DNA from: Planctomycetaceae bacterium
GTDB taxonomy: Bacteria; Planctomycetota; Planctomycetia; Planctomycetales; Planctomycetaceae
NCBI GenBank assembly: GCA_020426065.1
Contig: JAGQQT010000267.1
Coordinates: forward strand, 1-5,863
Direction of reading: 5' to 3'
DNA length: 5,863 nt
The notes below the pieces were generated by a model, which saw nothing but the letters and a program-made list of their open reading frames with translations, had not been told where the DNA came from and searched no databases. The translations under genes were made by a program, and so were the position numbers. Below, piece by piece: positions 1 to 5,863 of the stretch; the stretch's first letter is position 1; the number at the start of each line of letters is the position of its first letter.

Positions 1-693
1 GTAGTCATCTTTCATGAGGGATTCGGCGGGAATGAAGTTGCCACTCGTTGTCCTGGCCAGTGAAGGCTCAAAGTATTGAGAACCACTTTCCGGACCGACG
101 GCATTCCACTGTCTGGGATCCTGCATCTGGAAGAGAACGATTCCGGCGATACCAACGCTCGCCACGCCAGCGAAGCGCAGACCAATCGCCCACTTAATCC
201 GTGGCCCAGCAATTCGATGCAGCCAGTAAAGCCACACCAGCGCGAGCGGTGTAATGACATGTAACCAGTAGACCGTACTCCGGGCTAGCGGGTTCTTGAG
301 ATCAAATCCAGTCACCCGAACAAGCAGTACACCGGTAATCAGCAACACAAGGCTCACTGTAAACAGGGCATATCCTATACGCACAGCCCGCCGATTCCGT
401 CGATTTCTGGTGTTCCACATGTGAACGAAACCAAAAATCACAACCGGCAGAATCAACACCGCTCCCAGAACCAAGTGAATCAGGAACATGTACTGGTAGT
501 AGTAATCCTGATAGGTTTCTTCGCGCAGCCATTCCAGAAACGTGACCAGCGCCAGGTAACACGAGTTGGCGAACATCAGTGCAAAAAGTACAAAAATGAA
601 ATACAGCAGTTTGCGAAGATTTGGCCCAACAGCGCGCACGTATTTTTTCGGTGGCGCCACCGGAGGAGTGGAGCCGGAATCGGGAGTGGACAT
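1..693 (-). CDS. Membrane-anchored cytochrome, N-terminal part (probable multihaem c-type cytochrome), runs off left edge
   Basis: The 231 visible residues begin with a Pro/Ser-rich cytoplasmic-looking tail (residues 1-20). About five hydrophobic segments follow, near residues 29-52, 68-92, 105-126, 140-160 and 170-190. The second segment carries H73 and H91 and the fourth H145 and H159, with W and Y nearby. Paired histidines in two helices are the usual way to hold b-type haems, so I read this as a cytochrome-b-like module. After the last helix comes a periplasmic-looking segment containing GNFIPAESLMKDDY at the window edge. From memory, this resembles the stretch just before the first CxxCH in planctomycete multihaem c-type cytochromes, but no CxxCH lies inside the window. 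The start at 693 has AGGA nine bases upstream. An in-frame ATG at 774 would add 27 residues but has no visible ribosome site. The gene lies 175 bases after the 121-residue gene and may be read from the promoter at 1268-1296. The membrane protein call is firm; the haem assignment is an inference. Confidence 0.6.
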   Translation of the reverse strand, partial: MSTPDSGSTPPVAPPKKYVRAVGPNLRKLLYFIFVLFALMFANSCYLALVTFLEWLREETYQDYYYQYMFLIHLVLGAVLILPVVIFGFVHMWNTRNRRNRRAVRIGYALFTVSLVLLITGVLLVRVTGFDLKNPLARSTVYWLHVITPLALVWLYWLHRIAGPRIKWAIGLRFAGVASVGIAGIVLFQMQDPRQWNAVGPESGSQYFEPSLARTTSGNFIPAESLMKDDY

Positions 694-868
694 GGAATAA
701 AATCCTAGCGGGAAACACCAGATAAAGTGCATGCCAAAGTCAGAATTGATCCGGCAAGCAAAACACTCTCCCATGAATACCCACGTGTAGACAACAACAA
801 CTGAGTGATGCCATGTGCCTGCGTACGGACTCTGTCCGCACTGGTGGGATTGGGAGCCTCCAGGATTG

Positions 869-1234
869 CTAGGCTTGAGGTGGGCGTTCGATACGTGACG
901 GGAAGCCATCAATCAATACGGCTTCGCAGGGAGTTTGGACTCGATGAGGTTCCACAGCAGTTGGCTTGAAAATCGAAATCAAGCAGGCCAGTTCTCTGTG
1001 ATCACGCTGAACCTTGTCGGGAGTGGCAGGGGTTGGGGCCTGAGGAGCCTTCTCACAATGCTGACAGGGAGTCTGCGGTGGCGCGGGTCGCTCACTTTTT
1101 TCAGCCGCGGGAGCCTGAATTTGTTCATGATCTTCATGGGATGCCAACCAGTCCCCACAACTTGCCATCGCTGACTGCGGCATTAACATACCGGTCGCTA
1201 TGCAAATCATGGATAACAGGAGAAGACGGGACAT
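869..1234 (-). CDS. Small secreted Cys/His/Pro-rich protein of unknown function
   Basis: This is a complete 121-residue ORF. Residues 1-24 form a signal peptide: S2-R3, a hydrophobic stretch, then AMA before S25. C26 follows directly (MASC), so a lipoprotein processed at C26 is an alternative to ordinary signal-peptidase cleavage. The mature part has C26, a CxxC-like CQHC (C57, H59, C60), C84 and C103. It also has H33, H36, H79 and H97, within a Pro/Ala/Glu-rich low-complexity middle, and ends in GFPSRIERPPQA. I recall similar small planctomycete proteins starting their mature part with CGDWL and ending in a RIxRPP-like motif; none has a function I know. The ATG at 1234 is the first start after an in-frame TAG; a Shine-Dalgarno site is not evident. 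A strong sigma70-like promoter lies 34 bases upstream. The Cys/His content and nearby metal pump make a periplasmic metal-binding role possible, but that is only inferred. Coding status rests on the signal peptide, length and promoter. Confidence 0.7.
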   Translation of the reverse strand: MSRLLLLSMICIATGMLMPQSAMASCGDWLASHEDHEQIQAPAAEKSERPAPPQTPCQHCEKAPQAPTPATPDKVQRDHRELACLISIFKPTAVEPHRVQTPCEAVLIDGFPSRIERPPQA

Positions 1235-1267
1235 CGCAGAACTGGGCTAAAGAAAAGATACGAAGTG

Positions 1268-1296
1268 ATCTTATGAGTGGTTCTGGATCATGTCAA
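1268..1296 (-). promoter_or_regulatory. Sigma70-type promoter for the 121-residue secreted protein gene
   Basis: Read on the minus strand, a perfect -35 TTGACA (1296-1291) is followed by exactly 17 bases and a -10 TAAGAT (1273-1268; four of six match TATAAT). Transcription would begin near 1261, giving a leader of about 27 bases before the ATG at 1234. The site lies between two same-strand genes, in the spot expected for an independent transcript of the 121-residue gene and possibly the cytochrome gene after it. No transcript data are available here. Confidence 0.65.
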
Positions 1297-1298
1297 CA

Positions 1299-1327
1299 AA
1301 AACATTTGATGGGTTGAGAAATGTTTT
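1299..1327. repeat. 9-bp inverted repeat (operator-like dyad) abutting the promoter
   Basis: AAAACATTT (1299-1307) and AAATGTTTT (1319-1327) are perfect inverted copies separated by 11 bases. The half-site centres are therefore 20 bp apart, about two helical turns, on one DNA face. The dyad ends two bases upstream of the TTGACA box, and its centre falls near -52 relative to the predicted start. This suits an activator, or a repressor that blocks polymerase. It could also fold as the 3' end of the upstream 516-residue gene, whose stop is 55 bases away. However, a stem with only one G-C pair would be a weak intrinsic terminator. I favour a regulator site, without knowing the regulator. Confidence 0.5.
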
Positions 1328-1381
1328 CCTCTGGCCCTGTTTACTGAACAGTGCTGTGCCACATCCTGACCGGTTTCTGTT

Positions 1382-2932
1382 TCAGGCAAGTTTGAGCAAC
1401 TCGCGTGCTTCCTGATATCCCGGTGCCGGATGCCCATATTCACTGGCCGTGACTCGGGCCAGAGCGATGATTTGCCGCCAGCGAAATGCTGGTCGAGTTG
1501 TCGAGTATTCTTCCAGGGCAGTCTGATAGAACTTTTCTGCGTGCAGGGCACCATCTTCGCTTACAGCGTACTTCAGCAAAATGTCCAGTAAAGGTCGAAC
1601 CGGGCCATTCAGATCGCCATAGCGATGCACGAAAGCACAGGCTCGGGCCTGTTCATTGGCCTTGATGCTTTCTTCGAGTTCCTGACGAAGAGTTTCTGCA
1701 TTCTCAGTCTGCAACTCTTCGAGTTGCTCACGATAGCGGTAAGGATCAGACGATGCCCAGCGAAGTTGCCCCGCAGTATGAAAAGCTCCCACGATGAGAC
1801 TGGAAATCCGGTTGCGGGAATTGCCAGCGATGGAAATGTGACGCCAGGCGTTGGCGGCATCGGAGGCATGGACTCCTACTGAATCCCCATGCACACAACC
1901 GGGGGGCTTTTCTTGCGAACTGTATTGTTCGAGTCGGCCTGGATCGTGCAGCACCAGTTGATTGGCGGCAACTGAGATGGCCTCTCCGATCTGTTCCAGC
2001 GCATATCCATCAGCTATGGAAATCGCGACTGCTTCCGCAGCCTGCTCACGAGTGCCGGAGAAGATCGTGTTCGACAACTCCGTAAGCCAGGCATCATCTC
2101 CCTGGCGTGTTCCCTCTGGTTTGTCCATCAAATGATACTCGGACATCAATTGGGGGAGCAATTCGCGGATCGGGGAGGGGGAGTAGTTCTTTTCATGCAT
2201 GCGCTGTTCGACATCCACACAATAACGCACAGACTGGCGAAGCAGTGTGTGAGCGAAGTCCTGACCGGCAACATCCAGCATCGCGAATGACCTCCAGGAG
2301 AGCACGACCCGATGTACGTCGACCTCATCCTGCACGGCATATTGGAGATGGTTAAAAGCTTCTCCGGCTGGTCCTTGACAGATTTCCGCAAACTGTGATT
2401 CGGCACCTGCCCAGTCAACGGCGCGAACAGCAGCACGCAGGCTTTCGCCCCCAAATCGCCCTTCCATACCTGAGGGAGGTACGACGGGCAGCCCGTCTGT
2501 ATGGTTGCGTTGTTGATTCTGAATCTGGCGACTGTTGCGATGCAGCACTTTCAGCACCGGCAGGGCCTGCTGCGCGTGAGGCAACTGACTGGCCATACGC
2601 AGAGCTGGCAAAAGCGCCATGAAGGTGTGATATCCAATGTAATCCTGCCCTGCGAAGGCACGCACGTTGGCGAAAGCACCCGCAGTGACCAGCGTTTTCA
2701 GAGGGGTTCCCTTCTGAAGCTCAGCAACAAGCCTTGGCAGCAATTCTTCCGGAGAAGACTCCTGCATCAGAGAGACCAGGGGCTCCAGGGAGCCGAAGGT
2801 GACACGAGAATCCGGTTCCTCAGCGAATGTCTTTGTCAGGCCCAGATCCAATGCAGCAGGTAAACCAACACTGCCGATCAACATGCCACGCCCAACATCT
2901 GCCAGAAACTGGCGGCGATTACGAGTCTTCAT
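1382..2932 (-). CDS. Tat-exported conserved protein of unknown function, His-rich
   Basis: This complete 516-residue protein starts with a twin-arginine signal: N5-R6-R7-Q8-F9-L10, a hydrophobic stretch at about 16-31, and a likely cleavage after TFA at residue 37. Export by Tat implies folding, often with a cofactor, before crossing the membrane. The mature part looks almost entirely alpha-helical. Distinct His-containing motifs are GYHTFMALLPALRMA (H102), HLQYAVQDEVDVHR (H195, H207), VLHD (H329) and GCVHGDSVGVHASDAANAWRH (H348, H355, H365). Others are FVHRYG (H436) and EDGALHAEKFY (H464). I recall highly similar Tat-signalled proteins in planctomycetes, annotated only as hypothetical. A distant relation to questin-oxidase-like helical enzymes occurred to me, but the sequence alone does not establish it. 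The start at 2932 is supported by AGGAG six bases upstream. The gene lies about 420 bases after the metal pump, so it may not share its transcript. A metal- or haem-dependent periplasmic role is inferred only. Confidence 0.85.
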   Translation of the reverse strand: MKTRNRRQFLADVGRGMLIGSVGLPAALDLGLTKTFAEEPDSRVTFGSLEPLVSLMQESSPEELLPRLVAELQKGTPLKTLVTAGAFANVRAFAGQDYIGYHTFMALLPALRMASQLPHAQQALPVLKVLHRNSRQIQNQQRNHTDGLPVVPPSGMEGRFGGESLRAAVRAVDWAGAESQFAEICQGPAGEAFNHLQYAVQDEVDVHRVVLSWRSFAMLDVAGQDFAHTLLRQSVRYCVDVEQRMHEKNYSPSPIRELLPQLMSEYHLMDKPEGTRQGDDAWLTELSNTIFSGTREQAAEAVAISIADGYALEQIGEAISVAANQLVLHDPGRLEQYSSQEKPPGCVHGDSVGVHASDAANAWRHISIAGNSRNRISSLIVGAFHTAGQLRWASSDPYRYREQLEELQTENAETLRQELEESIKANEQARACAFVHRYGDLNGPVRPLLDILLKYAVSEDGALHAEKFYQTALEEYSTTRPAFRWRQIIALARVTASEYGHPAPGYQEARELLKLA

Positions 2933-2938
2933 GCTCTG

Positions 2939-2943
2939 CTCCT
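2939..2943 (-). promoter_or_regulatory. Ribosome binding site of the Tat-exported protein gene
   Basis: AGGAG on the minus strand is followed by six bases and the ATG at 2932. This is the best Shine-Dalgarno site in the window. It fixes the start so that the twin-arginine motif falls at residues 6-7, as expected for a Tat signal. Confidence 0.7.
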
Positions 2944-3231
2944 GAGAAGATTGGCAGACCGGATCCTGTCAGAAATCACCCGACGCAAGGTCATACCCTA
3001 GGGCATTCTACTTCTTATTGAGCATACAGAACAGGATGAGGAGTATCCAGAGCATTTCAATCTGAGAGTGACTGTTGCATGGCAAATGCCGTCGTCTGAA
3101 GATCTTCCATTCAGGCATTGATCTGCTCGGCTCAGCGCCTCAAAGCATCAATCATGAGCTGGCCGAATTACTGTTGCTGATGGCTGTTGCTCTTCACCTC
3201 CAATTGTCAAAAGATACATGAATGATGTTTT
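2944..3231. other. Non-coding spacer upstream of the Tat-exported protein gene
   Basis: No gene with a good start and ribosome site is visible on either strand. The spacer holds a perfect 10-bp palindrome GAAGATCTTC (3098-3107). That palindrome sits inside an imperfect hairpin: AATGC 3085-3089 pairs with GCATT 3115-3119, and CTGAA 3096-3100 with TTCAG 3110-3114. It also holds an 8-base direct repeat CTGTTGCT (3171-3178 and 3184-3191) and the palindrome CCCTAGGG (2996-3003). A -10-like TAGAAT lies on the minus strand at 3010-3005, but no matching -35 is evident. The promoter of the 516-residue gene is probably here but cannot be placed. The length could also hold a long 5' leader. Confidence 0.5.
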
Positions 3232-3339
3232 CAGAACTGATCCGAAAACTCCTGTTGGCTTTCCAGCAGTCGCTTATTTCCCTGGGGACTCGATTCTCAA
3301 GACTTGTGAGCCGACAGGAGTTTTCTTGAATCAGTTCTG
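3232..3339. repeat. 108-base imperfect inverted repeat downstream of the metal pump gene
   Basis: The outer arms CAGAACTGAT (3232-3241) and ATCAGTTCTG (3330-3339) pair perfectly over 10 bp. After a small asymmetric internal loop (2 versus 4 bases), GAAAACTCCTGT (3244-3255) pairs with ACAGGAGTTTTC (3314-3325) over 12 bp. One mismatch (3256/3313) is followed by GGCT (3257-3260) with AGCC (3309-3312). This gives 26 paired positions around a 48-base loop. The element begins 15 bases after the pump stop codon. No U-run follows the outer stem on the minus strand, and no flanking target-site duplication is obvious. It could be an mRNA 3' structure, an unusual terminator, a small RNA, or a MITE-like element with terminal inverted repeats. 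The pairing is directly visible; the role is open. Confidence 0.75.
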
Positions 3340-3354
3340 GTTCCGTTCGCATCT

Positions 3355-5863
3355 TTAGTGAACGAATTCTGTCATGTCGACAGGTTCTGGGGCGATCTCT
3401 TTGGGCTCGAACCAGCGGTAAATGGTTGGAAGTACCAGCAGGGTCAAAGCGGTTGAGGTGACCAGGCCTCCGATGACGACCGTTGCCAGGGGACGCTGGA
3501 CTTCTGCTCCGGAACTGCTGGATAAGGCCATTGGAACGAATCCCAACGCACCGCAAGTTGCGGTCATCAACACGGGACGGAGTCGATCCATGGCACCATT
3601 CATGACGGCGTTGCGTTGACTGTCTCCGGCGTGCCGTAAATGACGTACATGTTCAATCAGCACAACACCATTCATGACCGCAATTCCGAACAGTGCAATA
3701 AAACCTACGCCCGCTGAAATTGAGAACGGCATGTCCCTGATCCAGAGCAGAATGATTCCACCCGTAGCGGCGATAGGAACATTGAGGTAGATCAACAAAG
3801 CAAGATTGACGGAATTGAACGTCAGATAGAGCAGCGCGAAGATCAGCATCAGCGCGACAGGGACAGCGATGGCCAGTCTATGTGTTGCCTGCTGCAAATT
3901 TTCAAATTGACCTCCCCAGCGCAAGGTATATCCAGCAGGGAGCTGAACTTTTTCTTCTACGACTCTTTGTGCTTCAGCGACAAAACCGGCGAGGTCTCTG
4001 CCACGCACATTACATTGGATCAGCAGACGGCGCCGAATCGCATCACGACTGATTTCAACTGGTCCTTCCTCAATCGTTATCGAAGCCAGCTGCGAAATCG
4101 GAATCATCTGTCCGTCTGCATTTTCAACCCGGAGATCGGAAAGTTGGTCCGCGTCCTCTCGCCAGTGGGGGCTGAGGCGAACTTGCAGTGGGAAACGTCG
4201 CTGACCTTCAAAGACCTGCCCCAGAGGGTGTCCACCAACGGTTGCCACGGTATCCAGGACATCTCTGCTGTTGACTCCATAGCGGGCAAGTTTGTCTCGG
4301 TCGACAATGATGCGCAGATACGGGAGTCCTGCGATTTGTTGTGCTGCGACATCCGCGGAACCTTCAACACTGTTCAGTGCGATAACAATTTCGTCACCTA
4401 CTCGTTTCAGCTCGTCAAGGTCATCGCCATAAAGGCTCAAGCCAATGTCGGAGCGAACCCCGGCCACCAGTTCCTGAACACGCAATTCAATTGGTTGCGT
4501 AAAGCTGAAGGAGTTGCCGGGGACCTGGTCGACCAGTGCCGCCTGCATCTCCTCTATCAGCTGGGTTTTTGAATGATGATGAGGCCATTCGTGGACAGGT
4601 TTCATGCGGACAAAAATGTCGGTCTGGTAAACCCCCATTGGATCGTTGGCAATTTCCGGGCGTCCGGTTTTTGAGACAACCGTTTCCACTTCATCAAATG
4701 ACAACAGGCAGCGTTCCATCTGTTTTGTCATTTCGATGGATGTTTCCAGGGAGACGCTCGGCAAGCGAGTTGCCTGAATGGCTATGTCTCCCTCGTCGAG
4801 TTTGGGAACGAATTCCACACCAAACCGGGAGGCAATGGCGATACTGACGACAAAGAGCAAAACGGATCCAAGCAGCATCAGGCCCGGGATTCGCATCGTA
4901 ACTGACAGCAGAGGCTGGTACACGGTTTTGATCCAGCGAACCAGAAATGTTTCCCGCTCTTTGATCTGTCTGGCCAGAAACAGTGAAGCCATCACGGGCA
5001 TGACTGTTACAGACATGATCAGAGCAGAGGAGAGGGCTGTCATGAAGACGAAGGCCATCGGTCGGAACATCTTTCCTTCCATGCCCTGCAGACTGAGAAT
5101 GGGAATGAATACGATGATCACGATGATCCCAGCAAAAAGAATGGGCTTTCCCACTTCTTTGGCGGACTCGCGGTAAACCCCCAGTGGGACATGATCTCCG
5201 TTATGCTCACGCTGATAATGCGTGGCACGACGGACGCAGTTTTCAATCATGACCACCGCCCCATCGACAATGACTCCGAAGTCTACCGCTCCCAGGCTCA
5301 TCAGGTTGGCAGAAACTCCTGCGTATCGCATGGCAATCAGTGCGCTCATGGCAGACAGTGGGATAGCGGCTGCAACGATCAATCCTGCCCGGACATCTCC
5401 CAGCAGAAGGAATAACATTACGATGACCAGAAACACGCCCACTCCGATATTCTCGGCAACGGTATGAATGGTCTTCTCAATCAATTCTGTCCGGTCATAG
5501 AAGGTGTCGATTTCGATCCCTTCCGGCAGAGTCTTCTGAATCTCGGCGATGCGATGTTTGACGTCTTCCACAACCTGGCGTGAATTGCCCCCCATGATCA
5601 TCATCACCATGCCGACAACTGCTTCGCGATTTCCATCTCGCGTGACCGCTCCCTGACGGAGCATGGGCGCGAATTGGACTTCTGCCACATCGCTGACCCG
5701 GATCGGAACACCATCCCGGCTGGCAAGGACAATTGATTTCAGATCATCAAGAGAGCTCACGAGGCCTTCACCGCGAATCAGCCGCTGTTCGGCTCCATGG
5801 GTGATATATCCCCCACCAGCATTGCCGTTATTGTCTTCAAGTGCCTGAAAGACATCCGTGAGG
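3355..5863 (-). CDS. czcA: CzcA/CusA-family heavy-metal efflux RND pump subunit, N-terminus missing
   Basis: The frame is open to the right edge and ends with TAA at 3355-3357. It encodes 835 residues, about four fifths of the usual ~1040, so roughly 210-230 N-terminal residues lie outside the window. The inner-membrane pump drives metal ions into a CzcB/CzcC-type adaptor and outer-membrane channel using protons. Counting from the first visible residue, a periplasmic start with NNGNAGGGY is followed by membrane segments near 137-154, 158-179, 187-207, 240-258, 269-294 and 326-344. A large periplasmic domain (345-660) follows, then segments near 663-684, 688-707, 714-739, 759-779 and 789-817. 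The fourth transmembrane helix has DFGVIVDGAVVMIEN with D194, D200 and E207. These match D402, D408 and E415 of Cupriavidus CzcA, needed for cation/proton transport. The three methionines that bind Cu(I)/Ag(I) in E. coli CusA align with E464, V530 and about D583, favouring divalent ions such as Zn, Co, Ni or Cd. Family assignment is firm; the exact substrate is not. Confidence 0.95.
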   Translation of the reverse strand, partial: LTDVFQALEDNNGNAGGGYITHGAEQRLIRGEGLVSSLDDLKSIVLASRDGVPIRVSDVAEVQFAPMLRQGAVTRDGNREAVVGMVMMIMGGNSRQVVEDVKHRIAEIQKTLPEGIEIDTFYDRTELIEKTIHTVAENIGVGVFLVIVMLFLLLGDVRAGLIVAAAIPLSAMSALIAMRYAGVSANLMSLGAVDFGVIVDGAVVMIENCVRRATHYQREHNGDHVPLGVYRESAKEVGKPILFAGIIVIIVFIPILSLQGMEGKMFRPMAFVFMTALSSALIMSVTVMPVMASLFLARQIKERETFLVRWIKTVYQPLLSVTMRIPGLMLLGSVLLFVVSIAIASRFGVEFVPKLDEGDIAIQATRLPSVSLETSIEMTKQMERCLLSFDEVETVVSKTGRPEIANDPMGVYQTDIFVRMKPVHEWPHHHSKTQLIEEMQAALVDQVPGNSFSFTQPIELRVQELVAGVRSDIGLSLYGDDLDELKRVGDEIVIALNSVEGSADVAAQQIAGLPYLRIIVDRDKLARYGVNSRDVLDTVATVGGHPLGQVFEGQRRFPLQVRLSPHWREDADQLSDLRVENADGQMIPISQLASITIEEGPVEISRDAIRRRLLIQCNVRGRDLAGFVAEAQRVVEEKVQLPAGYTLRWGGQFENLQQATHRLAIAVPVALMLIFALLYLTFNSVNLALLIYLNVPIAATGGIILLWIRDMPFSISAGVGFIALFGIAVMNGVVLIEHVRHLRHAGDSQRNAVMNGAMDRLRPVLMTATCGALGFVPMALSSSSGAEVQRPLATVVIGGLVTSTALTLLVLPTIYRWFEPKEIAPEPVDMTEFVH

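Noticed and set aside
302..718. 138-codon minus-strand ORF overlapping the cytochrome gene
   Set aside because: It is another frame of the same strand; the true frame gives ordered membrane helices and stays open to the window edge.
826..838. Hairpin CGGAC-TCT-GTCCG after the 121-residue gene as a terminator
   Set aside because: The stem has only five pairs and no U-run follows on the minus strand, so an intrinsic terminator is not supported.
1337..1351. Small hairpin CTGTT-TACTG-AACAG after the 516-residue gene
   Set aside because: The stem has only five pairs with no U-run; too weak to call a terminator.
3005..3010. TAGAAT as the -10 box of a promoter for the 516-residue gene
   Set aside because: It matches five of six consensus bases, but no acceptable -35 lies 16-18 bases upstream.
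3203..3208. TTGACA on the minus strand as a -35 box in the pump-to-Tat-gene spacer
   Set aside because: The hexamer is perfect, but nothing resembling a -10 box occurs 16-18 bases downstream.
3194..3556. 120-codon minus-strand ORF overlapping the end of the pump gene
   Set aside because: It is out of frame with CzcA, Arg/Ser-rich without domains, and extends across the inverted repeat; a chance frame.
3880..4572. 230-codon plus-strand ORF inside the pump gene
   Set aside because: It lies wholly antisense to the clearly conserved CzcA frame, and its translation lacks recognisable domains.

Overview
The window looks like bacterial chromosome from a planctomycete, probably a Gimesia/Rubinisphaera-like member. 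This rests on recalled resemblance of three of the four proteins to planctomycete families, on moderate G+C by eye, and on long non-coding spacers. The lineage call is an inference; no phylogenetic marker is present. All four genes I can support lie on the minus strand, so transcription runs from the right edge to the left edge.

Layout in transcription order. (1) 5863-3355: the last ~835 residues of a CzcA/CusA-type heavy-metal efflux RND pump, with its N-terminus beyond the right edge. (2) 3354-2933: a ~420-base non-coding spacer. Its main feature is a 108-base imperfect inverted repeat starting 15 bases after the pump stop codon. (3) 2932-1382: a complete 516-residue exported protein with a twin-arginine signal. 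It belongs to a conserved family without known function and is rich in histidine motifs. (4) 1381-1235: a short spacer with a 9-bp inverted repeat lying directly upstream of a very good sigma70-type promoter (TTGACA, 17-base spacer, TAAGAT). (5) 1234-869: a 121-residue secreted Cys/His/Pro-rich small protein. (6) 868-694: a spacer with no convincing signal. (7) 693-1: the N-terminal 231 residues of a polytopic membrane protein with a b-haem-like pattern of histidine pairs, probably the membrane anchor of a multihaem c-type cytochrome. It runs off the left edge.

Functionally, the pump would export divalent metal ions from the periplasm or cytoplasm through a tripartite CzcCBA-type complex; the partner subunits are not in the window. 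The downstream genes encode two exported proteins carrying possible metal ligands and one probable redox membrane protein. A shared metal or redox theme is plausible but unproven. The strong promoter before the 121-residue gene suggests that it, possibly with the cytochrome, is transcribed separately from the pump. The most promising unexplained items are the 108-base inverted repeat, the dyad-plus-promoter module, and the uncharacterised Tat protein.
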